Shown piece by piece: positions 36,293-45,928 of a DNA stretch of 64,000 bases. Within the stretch, counting starts at the first letter, position 1; each line of letters starts with the position of its first letter. The notes under the pieces are model-generated. The model was not told the DNA's origin. It saw nothing but the letters and a program-made list of their open reading frames with translations, and did not search any database. The DNA comes from Zanthoxylum bungeanum (lineage: Eukaryota > Streptophyta > Magnoliopsida > Sapindales > Rutaceae), in NCBI GenBank assembly GCA_019454045.1, contig SKCR01049640.1, positions 186,001 to 250,000 of the forward strand. The letters run 5' to 3'. The position numbers and the translations under genes are program-made.

Positions 36293-37390
36293 AATACTGA
36301 GCCAAATCTCACAGATACACTTGAAGCTTGCATCATCACATGACTGACAGCTAGCTAGATGCTGAAATCCTGGAATATATCAATTACCTTGACAAACCAT
36401 TCTGATTCAAAGCAACACCACCAGTTGAAATTTTGGAACTGCCAAAGAAAGATCGAATCAAGCCTTCGATTGAATAACCACCAAAGCTGGAGCTGAAGTT
36501 ACTTCCGAGCCATCTCAGGTATGCATTTCTTGGAAACTCTTCTGAATTACCTGTTATTATTTCTTCTTCACTAACATTGGAGCAGGAAGAAAAGTTATTG
36601 AGAGTGTTACGAGAGCATAAGAAAGCCATTGGCTGGACTATAGCAGACATTCGAGGCATTAGTCCATCATTTTGCATGCACAAGATCCTGATGAACGATG
36701 AGTAAAAACCCACAGTGGAACATCAACGGAGACTCAATCCAATCATGAAGGAAGTCGTGAAGAAAGAAATCATCAAATGGTTAGATGATGGCATCATTTA
36801 CCCCATCTCAGACAGTAGTTGGGTGAGTCTTATGCAGTGTGTACCAAAGAAATGAGGAATTACTGTAATTACCAATGAAAAGAATGAGCTAATCCCAACA
36901 AGAACAATGACTGGATGGAGAGTATGCATGGACTACAGGAAACTGAACAAAGCCACGAGAAATGACCATTTTCCGCTACCATTTATTGACCAGATGTTAG
37001 ACAGACTAGCAGGACATGAGTTCTATTGCTTTCTGGACGGATATTCAGGGTACAATCAGATTGCCATCGCACTAGAAGACCAGGAGAAAACTACCTTTAC
37101 ATGTCCCTATGGTACTTTTGCTTTCCGCAGGATGCCATTTGGATTATGTAATGCCCCTGCTATATTTCAGCGTTGCATGATGGCCATATTCTCAGACATG
37201 CTGGATCAGAGTATGGAGGTTTTTATGGATGAATTTTCTGTGTTTGGAGATTCTTTTGACCATTGCTTGCAAAATTTGGAACAGGTGTTACAAAAGTGCG
37301 AAGATACAAACCCGGTACTCAACTGGGAAAAATGCCACTTTATGGTGCAAGAACTTGGACACCGGATCTCACAAAAGGGGATTGAGGTAG
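36293..37390 (+). pseudogene. Athila-A reverse transcriptase, catalytic residue changed
   Basis: The linker to RT (36293-36850) has several stops. From 36907 a 324-codon frame is open and contains WRVCMDYRKLNKATRNDHFP, FLDGYSGYNQ and the YGTFAFRRMPFGLCNAPA block. The catalytic box reads FMDEFSVFG (about 37222-37248) instead of FMDDFSVFG, because codon 37231-37233 is GAA. Loss of the second aspartate should abolish polymerase activity. This frame is one of the longest in the window, so the mutation may be recent. Confidence 0.92.
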
Positions 37391-38071
37391 ACAAAGCAAA
37401 GATAGAGACAATTGAAAAACTACATCCACCAACATCAGTAAAAGGTATTCGAAGTTTTCTTGGGCATGCAGGTTTTTACAGGAGATTTATCAAAGACTTT
37501 TCCAAAATTGCAAAACCTCTTTGCAATCTTCTGGAGAAGGATGTGCCTTTCAATTTCACCAAAGAATGCCAAGAAGATTTTGAGATCTTAAATCAGAAGC
37601 TGGTCTCTGCCCCCATCATAGTAGCACTAGACTGGACCATTCCATTTGAAGTAATGTGCGATGCTAGTGACTTTGCTGTAAGTGCAGTTTTGGGACAACG
37701 TAAAGCAAAGGTTTTCCACACCATTTATTATTCCAGCAGAACTCTGAATGAAGCTCAACTCAACTACACAACCACCGAAAAGGAGTTGCTCGCAGTTGTG
37801 TACGCTTTTGACAAATTTTGTTCCTATCTGTTAGGTCCAAAGTGGTGGTCTACACAGATCATTCAGCAATCAAATATCTGATCACAAAGAAAGATGCCAA
37901 CCCAGATTGATCCGTTGGATACTTCTTCAGCAAGAATTCGACGTGGAGATCACAGACAGGAAAGGAATAGAGAATCAGGTGGCATATCATCTATCGAGGC
38001 TCGAGAATGGAGAAACAGCTGACAAAGATCTGTCAATCAAAGAATCTTTTCCAGATGAATAGCTGTTTGCC
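37391..38071 (+). pseudogene. Athila-A RT connection and RNase H
   Basis: The open frame continues to 37881 with [40 protein letters not shown] and YTTTEKELLAVVYAFDKFCS. A frameshift near 37840 (GPKWWSTQ in place of [11 protein letters not shown]) separates the last RNase H block (HSAIKYL). A stop lies at about 38059. Confidence 0.9.
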
Positions 38072-38875
38072 ATGAAACAACAGGAAGTCCCTTGGGATGC
38101 TGACTATGTCAACTACATTGTGTCAGGAAAATGGCCGTTGGAATGGACAACTCAGCAACGGAAGAAGTTCTTCAAAGAAGTTAAGTACTATGTCTGGGAT
38201 GAACCGTACCTGTTCAAACGTTGTGCTGATCAATTATTGAGACGGTGTGTTCCACATGAGGAAATCAACAGTGTTTTGCAGCACTGTCATTCATCACCAT
38301 ATGGCGGACACTTCAGCGGAAACAAAACTGCAGCCAAATTCCTACAATCAGGTTTGTTCTGGCCCACTCTTTTTAAATATGCTTATCTTTTTGCTTTTCA
38401 ATGTGACAGGTGCCAGAGAATGGGAAATATTTCCAGGAGAAACGAAGGACCGTTGTAAAACATTCTAGAAGTGGAAATATTCGATGTATGGGGTATTGAT
38501 TTCATGGGACCCTTTGTTCCATCATTCGGAAACCTGTACATCCTGGTTGTTGTAGACTACGTCTCAAAATGGGTCAAAGCAATTTCACTGCCATCCAATG
38601 ATTCAAAAGTCGTGATCAAATTACTGAAAAAGAATATATTCACTCGGTTCGGAACACCTCGTACAATCATCAGCGATAGTGGCTCTCATTTCTGCAATAG
38701 ATACTTCGATGCACTCTTATCCAAATACGGAGTTACTCACAAGGCTGCCACAGCTTACCATCCACAGTCAAATGGACAGGTTGAGGTTTCAAACAGGGAA
38801 ATCAAAAGAATCCTAGAAAGAACTGTTGGATCAGCAAGGGAGACTGGTCAATATAACTAGATGATGCATTATGGG
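38072..38875 (+). pseudogene. Athila-A integrase
   Basis: The frame 38072-38458 holds the zinc-binding region HCHSSPYGGHFSGNKTAAK to CDRCQRMGN (His and Cys pairs visible). A stop at 38456 precedes the core at 38471-38860: [20 protein letters not shown] (first Asp), [13 protein letters not shown] (second Asp) and [16 protein letters not shown] (Glu). A frame break near 38855 follows. The enzyme would insert cDNA into the host genome. No chromodomain is seen, as expected for Athila. Confidence 0.92.
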
Positions 38876-39480
38876 CCTACCGGACAGCTTACAAGACACC
38901 CATTGGTATGTCCCCATATCGATTGGTGTTTGGGAAGCGTGCCATCTGCCAGTTGAGCTTGAGCACAAGGCGTACTGGGCACTAAGAAGTTGAATTTTGA
39001 TTCACAAGCTGCAGGAGAGAAAAGACTTCACCAACAACGAATTGAGGAATTTCCACTACATGCTTATAGAATGCCTAATTATACAAGGAAAAGACCAAAA
39101 AATGGCATGACCGAAAAATAGTGCACAGACAGTTGAAACGAAGGCAGCAGGTATTGTTGTACAACTCGAGGTTGAAACTTTTCCCTGGAAAGTTGAAATA
39201 TAGGTGGTCAAGTCCATTTGTGATCACTCAGGTTTTACCTTATGGAGCTGTTGAGTTACTGGATCCTAACACCAACAACACATTCAAGGTTAACAGTCAG
39301 CGTGTCAAACACTACTGGGAGAATCATTTGAGCGACAAAAGAAAGTGTCACACTTTCAGATCCAGCTTAACGTTCGAGAAGTCAAGTCTGGCTGACGACT
39401 TTAAACTTAGCGCTCGCAGGGGCAACCCATGCAATTTTTGTATATATTTGATTGGTGTGATTTTAATTTGGTGTATTTAG
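38876..39480 (+). pseudogene. Athila-A pol C-terminus
   Basis: A broken segment at 38876-39120 is followed by an open frame at 39121-39480 with RQQVLLYNSRLKLFPGKLKYRWSSPF, the usual C-terminal integrase block (LLYNSRLKLFPGKL...W.GPF) of Ty3/gypsy elements. Downstream, the non-coding motif TTAGCGCTCGCAGGGGCAAC (about 39408-39427) marks the end of pol and recurs in Athila-B. Confidence 0.85.
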
Positions 39481-39651
39481 TTTTTTGTAGATAAGACATT
39501 CAAGATGTGAAGAAGCCCTCACAAATCTTCACAAACATTTCCTTCTCTCCCTCAAAATCTCTGATGAAAGTCTACAAAGCTGCTTCGAAGGATAAGGCTA
39601 CGACAATCCATGGTATTCCTAATGATATTCGTTGGGTAATTGAAGCCACGG
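39481..39651 (+). other. Athila-A post-pol linker, cut by Athila-B
   Basis: A pyrimidine-rich TTTAGTTTTTTGTAG (about 39476-39490) looks like a splice-acceptor context. An open frame starting MKVYKAASKDKATTIHGIPN (39564) continues, across the nested insertion, into the pre-LOG segment at 48039. ACGG at 39648-39651 is the left copy of the target duplication. Confidence 0.6.
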
Positions 39652-41754
39652 TGACCGGCGTAAACACACACGTATAACGCAAGCGCACGTATCGTTCAAG
39701 TAGTATAAAAATATCGATCCCACGAGGACTTAATTCCTACTATTGTTATTAATTGTTGAATCTATTTATTTACAAATATCTAATTAAATGGAGATAGAGA
39801 GATTGTTTGTTTGTTTGGTTGAAAGACTTTGCTAAATAAATAAATAAATAAAAAGACAAAAGAAAATACTAAGGAAAATAAAAAGACAAAGATCTAGGGT
39901 TGTGAATCATTCTAATATCATTTAAAAGATGAAGTAGTTAAATTAAACCATAGTTGGGTAAATTATTGAATTATTAATCTGGAACACTAAATTATGTAAA
40001 AGCCTCTTCCGAATGATCATTTACAAATACCTAGTATAATCCAATTGAACCATATGTCTATGTCAATTAAATTACCTAGATTCATTAAGATTGAGTTCCA
40101 ATTAGACTACCCCCGCCCGACAGGTATATTCCTATCCTGTAAGGAAATCTATTAAAGGGTTATCTATCCTTAAGGAAGATCGTGGGTTGTTGAGACTAAG
40201 GTCTTAAACTTCTTAAAATCCCTATGTCTAGTTCATTTTAAGTTTACCTAATCAATTTTATTAGTGATCGGTTAATAAAAAGCATTAAGATTATGACTCA
40301 ACAAATAACTCTTTTAATTACCCCAACTATAATCTAACCCTTTTTTAATACGGTGATATTAGAAATCATCACACACCCCAGAATACTAACTTAGTTACAA
40401 CACATAGTTAGGACTAGTAAAACAAAGATAAAAATTACTAAAAAGTAAATGCAGAAAAATAAATAAAATGCTAAGGAAAAAGGAATTAACTTCTACTAAA
40501 TACTAATTAGAAATCTCCCATAAAATATAATATATACTTGTGATAATTTTATCAACCAGCCATAAAGGCGGTAATATTTGTTATTAAACCAGCCATAAAG
40601 GCGGAACAGAAATATACCAGCCATAAAGGCGGAACAAAAATAAACCAGCCATAAAGGCGGAATAATTATTTAATAACCAACCGACCAATCTGGCGGTATC
40701 CTTATTAAGTCCGGTTATAAATAGTTTATATATTATATTTTAGGGAGATTAATCTAAATAGCAATAGTAAAAGAATTACCTTTTTACCTTAGCGGTGAAA
40801 AGTTACCTACACATAGTAAATAGTAAAAATTGTAAGAAGTAAGAAAGTAAAATTACTATTACTATTAAAAAGTAATTAAAAATATTTACAAAACTTAAAC
40901 TAAAATATTCTAGAGAGAGAAGCTCTCAATTTAGAACTAAAAAAAGAGAGAGAAAGGTGTGTTGAAATATGAAATTTCGAGTTCTATTTATAGGCTCGGA
41001 TAAGCCTCCAGCGTCGCGACGCCCAAATTGCACTAGCGTCGCGACGCTGGGTACAGTAGGACACGTGTCACGCGCTGGTTGGTCGGCTCAGAATCTTATC
41101 CGATGACGTGGCACTGTTCATGACGTCATTGCTTGCGTCACGCTGACGTGTCAACTGTTCATGACGTCATTGCTTGCGTCACTTTGATGATGTGGAAGGC
41201 GACGTGGCGACACGTGGGGCGGCGGCCGTCAGACGAATGAGATGTTGACACGTGTCGCTCTGTGATTGGCTGATGTGACGTGGCATGTTGACTCGGTTGA
41301 CTTGCTGACGTGGCTGCTGATGTGGACTGATGTTGATGACGGATGACGGGCGACACGTAGGATGACACGTGGCGTGCGCGTGGCCGTCCAAGCGTAGGAT
41401 TTGACACGTGGCACGGCGCATTTTAGCATCTCCGTTGTGATGGTGACACGTGGCACGGCGCACGTTAGCAAAGTCAAACTTCTCAGATTCTGATTTGTTG
41501 ACCCGGCGCATGTTAGCAGATTCGGCGCACACTGGGCGTCGCGACGCGAAGGTTCAGCGTCGCGACGCTGAAATGACGATTTTGCCCTTTTTGTCCAATT
41601 TTGTCCAATTTGCCCCCAAATTGTCTCCAGATGTCCTGAAACTTTATTTATCTGCAAAATAACACAAAATACATCAAAACGTTCATAAAACTCAAGAAAC
41701 TATACAAAATATTAGTTAATGAGTGGGAAATAGTGATAGAAATACCACTCATCA
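39652..41754 (-). repeat. 3' LTR of Athila-B
   Basis: Read on the plus strand it runs TGACCGGCG to CACTCATCA. It is followed (plus strand) by CACACCCCAAACC, the complement of the purine tract. It contains the TATA box at 40985-40992 and four CAGCCATAAAGGCGG copies at about 40555-40665. Confidence 0.93.
41009..41570 (-). promoter_or_regulatory. ACGTG-rich U3 array, Athila-B 3' LTR
   Basis: Four perfect GCGTCGCGACGC palindromes (41011-41022, 41036-41047, 41536-41547, 41557-41568) bracket the block in pairs. Between them I count about eleven ACGTG cores, mostly GACACGTGGC or TGACGTGGC, and two ATGACGTCAT sites in a tandem repeat of ~44 bp (about 41113-41185). Short open frames here are repeat artefacts. 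Confidence 0.62.
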
Positions 41755-43401
41755 CACACCCCAAACCTAACATTTTGCTAGTCCTCGAGCAAAATATAAA
41801 ATAAAATAACATAAAAATAACATTAAACTAAGCCACTTTCGTAGGGATCACGGTTGCATTTAGCGTATGCAACAAGCCTTTAAACCCCTAGGTGTCCCTA
41901 GTGGACGAGTTGTAGTCTCGTGAAGGTTTACAGCAATGATACCCACAAACATTTTACAAAAGTAAAAAGGTAGTGAAACTAATGCACACAAAAGCAAAAA
42001 GACAAGCGAAAAGAGAATAAAGATGTTAGTGACTAATCAGGTGAAATTTCTAATCCAAGTTACTAGATGTTTTGTTTCATTCTAAATTACTGAATAAGTA
42101 AATTCTCCGATTATTTTTACCATTCTTCATATACACAGCCAACAAAATATTAAACAACTCATTTTTGCCCACAACGGTCATAAGTGCAGTTGATAAGAGA
42201 GTAATATTTTTGTCCTAAAGTTTTATCAGAATTCACATCTTTTTGTAGCAATGGAATAATTTTTCTGATTTTTCTGATTTTTTCTTTGATTTTCTGAATT
42301 TTGACTATTTTTTATTTATATACAATACCTTCCGTCTATGTAGCGAGCTTTAGGTCGGTGACTCCCAAACCAGTTGGCTTTAGGGCATCAGGTGTTAAGA
42401 CACCCCTAAGGACTTAATTACTCAGACTTCAGATATATATACATATATATAAATTTTTCATCATTTTTGATCCATGTAACGAGCTTTGGGCCAATGACTC
42501 CCAAACCAGTTGGTTTTAGGGCACTAGGTATTAAAATACCCTTACAGACTTAATAACTCGGATCTCAGATGTATTTTTTTTTTTTTTTTTTTTATTCCAT
42601 TACTATTTATAGATGCTTCTTCCAATTAAACTAGAGCACGGAATATTACAAACTTTTCAATTTAGCTCATGTCCGTATGTTACTATGTATGTTGATAATA
42701 TCTGCTAACTAAGTATATGAAGATTCATTTTAGTCAGTTTTATGGAGAATTTACAGATTTAATAATTCAAAAGTGAATAAACAAAAATTAACTTGTTTTG
42801 AATTAGGTTTGAAATACGTCTCAGGAGTGGAAATTCCTTACACAGCTATTTCTTACCAATTTCATCTTTTTAGTCAACATAACAACCACAACATTTCTAC
42901 TAGTCATAAAACTATAATTTACATTTTTTTTTTCAAAAGGCTCAGTTTCAGTTTTATGGTGTGACTAACTGTCGAATGGACTTCCCGTTGTAGATTCCCC
43001 AGAGGGAAGGTGGAGCGAGGCTCACTTAAGTACCCTAGCCCCTTAGGCTCTTATCGCTTGTTGTCAGGAATAAACAACGAGTCCTCCAAACTAGTCTGTC
43101 ACAACACGCTACAAGTGAATGATTATCTAGGTGCCTCCACAGCTTTTCCTTATAAAAAGGTAGTGAGTGAAGGAAGACACCAAACCATTACCTAGCTTTA
43201 AATATGCCCTTTGTTTTTATTAATTTTTTATTTTTTATTTTTTTTCGAAAAATTTTGGACTAGAAATAAAAACACAATACAAACAAGTACTATTAACTAT
43301 TCCTCACCCCCAAACCTAAATGAGACATTGTCCCCAATGTCTTAAATAGTAGAAGAAGAGTTTAGAAAATCGTACCTGGTTAGCTGAAATTCTACAGGAA
43401 A
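41755..43401 (-). other. 3' untranslated region of Athila-B
   Basis: Downstream of LOG on the minus strand come: the hairpin GACATTGGGGACAATGTC (about 43322-43339) followed by a first purine tract (about 43308-43320); a tandemly duplicated ~115-bp module with CCAACTGGTTTGGGAG (about 42360-42550); a block containing CACGAGACTACAACTCGTCC (about 41905-41925); and the terminal purine tract. All parts recur in Athila-A. No gene is supported. Confidence 0.75.
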
Positions 43402-44051
43402 TTAAAGGTTAAGATCCAGATTAATTCGACGCTTCTTACCACGATCGTCCTCGGACCATTTTATCTTTGAAATGATAGGGTCAACTTGTGGTTCAAAGGC
43501 TACGAGTTGATCAATTAGATCCGGTGCAGTTCTGGCAGTAAAGAGGAGTTCTTTCATAGGTTTTGACACGAACCCATTTCTCCGAGCATCATCAAAAACA
43601 CACAAAGAAAATCATAAAATCCATCAACGTTGAGCAGTCCAAGCGGTTTCTGGTGTATGTTCAGGTTCGCCCAAGATAGTACTATAAAAATTTCCTCCAA
43701 TGTGCCTAAGCCACCTGGCAAAGCAATAAAAGCATCAGAACGGTTAATCATTTCTACCAGTCGTTCAGACATACCTGGCACGATCAGTTCCTCTCCGTTT
43801 GTTGATCCAATAAGATTTGCCTCTGCCAAGGGTTTTGGGATGATTCCCAAAACATGACTGCCTCCTTCCTGTACGCCTTTGAAACGATCCCCATAAGTCC
43901 GATTTCCTCCGCCATATATTAGGTGCATATTCCTTGCTGCTAAGACTCGACCCAATTCCTGTGCTGCTTCTATGTATTGTGGTTTAGTACCAACAGTACT
44001 ACCGCAAAACACACAAATATTCTCAACTCGTCTTCTTGAAGTGGCTTCCAT
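43402..44051 (-). pseudogene. LOG: LOG-like cytokinin riboside 5'-monophosphate phosphoribohydrolase, Athila-B copy
   Basis: The start ATGGAAGCC is at 44051. VENICVFCGSTVGTKPQY, AARNMHLIYGGG, HVLGIIPKPLAEANL and the family signature PGGLGTLEE (43692-43718) identify the LOG (lysine-decarboxylase-like Rossmann) family. That family releases free-base cytokinin from its nucleotide. Relative to the Athila-A copy, a 2-bp and a 1-bp deletion about 36 nt apart replace the GGGNLGLMG loop with GGGNRTYGD. A further 1-bp deletion near 43597 shifts the C-terminus (continued in frame 43605-43402). The tail is GKKRRINLDLNL. There is no intron. The usual plant length is about 210-230 residues and this would be 216. 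It is inactive as it stands. Confidence 0.93.
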
Positions 44052-44420
44052 TTTTTTATGTATTTCTTTCTTTCAACTATGATGCCTTAAAAGTGCAATG
44101 ACGGGCTGAATTTATAGTACCTGAAAAGGGTGAGTAATAATAGCACTAGTATCTTCCAGAGGAAGCTTGTTAGCTAAACAAAACAAAGAAATCGTGAAAG
44201 GTCAAAAAGTCTGGATCCTGTCTACGAAAATAAAGATAATTTCAACAAAAAAACGAATCAAAGCAATAATTAAGACAACAGAATTGTGTATGCAATACGC
44301 TACTTGTTTGGTATATAAATTCATTAGGATGCGTCTCAAGAAATCATTCTTTACTCAGCCATCACAAATGAAATAACTCTCTTCTTTACGATTGTCAAAC
44401 ACCATTCCTTCTGTCTTAAA
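44052..44420 (-). other. Pre-LOG segment of Athila-B
   Basis: Minus-strand sequence matches 48190-48660 of Athila-A with internal deletions: GGAATGGTGT, TTGAGACGCATCC, GATCCAGAC, CACCCTTTTCAGGT and then TATAAATTCA about 45-55 bp before the LOG start. The coding potential present in Athila-A is lost here. TATA-like and acceptor-like motifs are shared by both copies. Confidence 0.65.
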
Positions 44421-44560
44421 ATGCTCCATTTGTGCTTTTCCCTACAAAATAACACACAAAATTAAAAAGTTCACACAAAATATGAAAACAGAAATTACAA
44501 CAAATTGCATGGGTTGCCTCCCTGCTAGCGCTAAATTTTTCGTCTTCAGCCAGACGTGAC
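44421..44560 (-). other. Post-pol motif of Athila-B
   Basis: Minus-strand TTTAGCGCTAGCAGGGAGGC, continuing AACCCATGCAATTTG, matches the sequence just after pol in Athila-A (about 39407-39437), followed by a pyrimidine-rich TTTTGTAG. Its place directly after the gag ORF shows that the whole of pol has been removed. Confidence 0.75.
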
Positions 44561-45797
44561 TGAAATTCATCTGTTAAGGAGGTTTCAGCGTCGTTTTGGA
44601 TGTCCTATAAAGACAATCCCGTGAGCGTTGCTTTTGAAGGGTCTCTTCCAACGGTAAAGTGGCAAAAAGAATTTTGTCTATTCAGTGCTCGTGCCACCTT
44701 TTTGATCTTTGTTGCTCCAGTGGTTCCTGCAAAGAAAGAAAGAAAATCAGGAGGTCTCGTATGGTGCTTGACTTGGAATGGAAGTTCCATTCTGTCAAGC
44801 TTCTGTTGATATCTTTGGTTTGTACTCCCCAAAACAGCGATGTTTTTCCTGAATGCTCTGGATCTTTATTAAGGTCAGACATTTGCTCCTCCATTTGCTC
44901 TTTTTCTTGCTCCACTTTTTCTTCACAGATGTATTTGAAAATTTCTGCATTAAGCTCTTCATCTGTCATCTGTGAAATACATGTTTCAAAATTGTTAACC
45001 TGAGGATGAAAGAAATGTCAGATTTTAGGTCTTCATCCTCTGATCTGGTTGAAATGATTGGCTCAGGTAGATCTTCATCAAACATTTGTGCAATGGAATC
45101 TCCAAGATCTTCATTTTGAGGATACAGAATTCCATCCTCAATTTTTGATGCAGTTGGTACAAACAGCTCTTTCATCCTCGTCAGAATCTGAATAATAGAA
45201 ATCAAATCGAGACTTTGCCGGTTCGGGTTCCTGAACTGATACCTCTGGTCTTTGATTCTCCTCAGCCTCCTCCTTTGTTAAGTGTCATCGTGGATTTCTG
45301 GTTCTCGAAGGCTTCATCAGTGTCATCTGAAACTGGTTCTTGAGGTATGATGTTCTGGTTTTCTGTTAATTGTCTGATCTGATCTGTCATTCTTTGTATG
45401 GATTCTGCGTTACTCTGAATTTGTGCATCAAATCGAGCTTCTTGTTCTTTGAACATGTGAATCAATTGATCTTCCTCGGATGGTTCTGGTTCTTGATAAG
45501 AATCAAAGGAAGATGGTGGATAAGATGAAAATGTGATGATTCTTCGTACCTTGGTTGTTTCCAAAAATTCTGCCACTCTGAAAGGTAAATACATTGATCG
45601 CTCGGGTGGTTACCATCACAAATTACACATCTCCCCATTTCATTCTGTTGAGCAAATGTAGTATTGCTTGATTCTGAATTCCAGTGATAATTGTTGGGCT
45701 GAACAACAGGCCTCAGAAAACTGGACTGTTGCTCCCAGATTTGGGGTGTATCTTCTTGTAAAGCTTGTATTTCTTTCAATTTCCCAGTATGTTCCAT
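44561..45797 (-). pseudogene. Athila-B gag-like ORF with zinc knuckle
   Basis: The start MEHTGKLKEIQALQEDTPQ is at 45797, soon after TTTTGTTTTCAG on the minus strand. RCVICDGNHPSDQC (about 45594-45634) is a Cys-x2-Cys-x3-His-x4-Cys nucleocapsid knuckle like that of other Athila gag proteins. A coiled segment (FDAQIQSNAESIQRMTDQIR, about 45460-45400) matches the gag C-terminus. Acidic frames follow (45205-44966 and 44969-44682, rich in Glu and Asp). Frame changes occur near 45590, 45280, 45200 and 44970. The Retrotrans_gag core is absent, so this would bind RNA but not build a capsid. Confidence 0.75.
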
Positions 45798-45904
45798 TTT
45801 TAATCACCTGAAAACAAAAGAAATAAAAATTACAAAATAAAAGAAAGAAAATTAGATATAAGTAAATTTGATAGTTTCAAAATTAACAACTCAAGAAAAT
45901 TAAG

Positions 45905-45922
45905 TCCCCGGCAACGGCGCCA
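45905..45922 (-). other. Primer-binding site of Athila-B, perfect tRNA-Asp complement
   Basis: Minus-strand TGGCGCCGTTGCCGGGGA starts six bases from the LTR end at 45929. This is the canonical Athila site and the only undamaged one in the window. Confidence 0.93.
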
Positions 45923-45928
45923 AAAACT

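Noticed and set aside
43630..43857. Plus-strand frame opposite the LOG copy
   Set aside because: Shadow of the minus-strand LOG gene.
45905..45922. tRNA gene fragment
   Set aside because: It is the 18-bp primer-binding site next to an LTR. No tRNA cloverleaf surrounds it.
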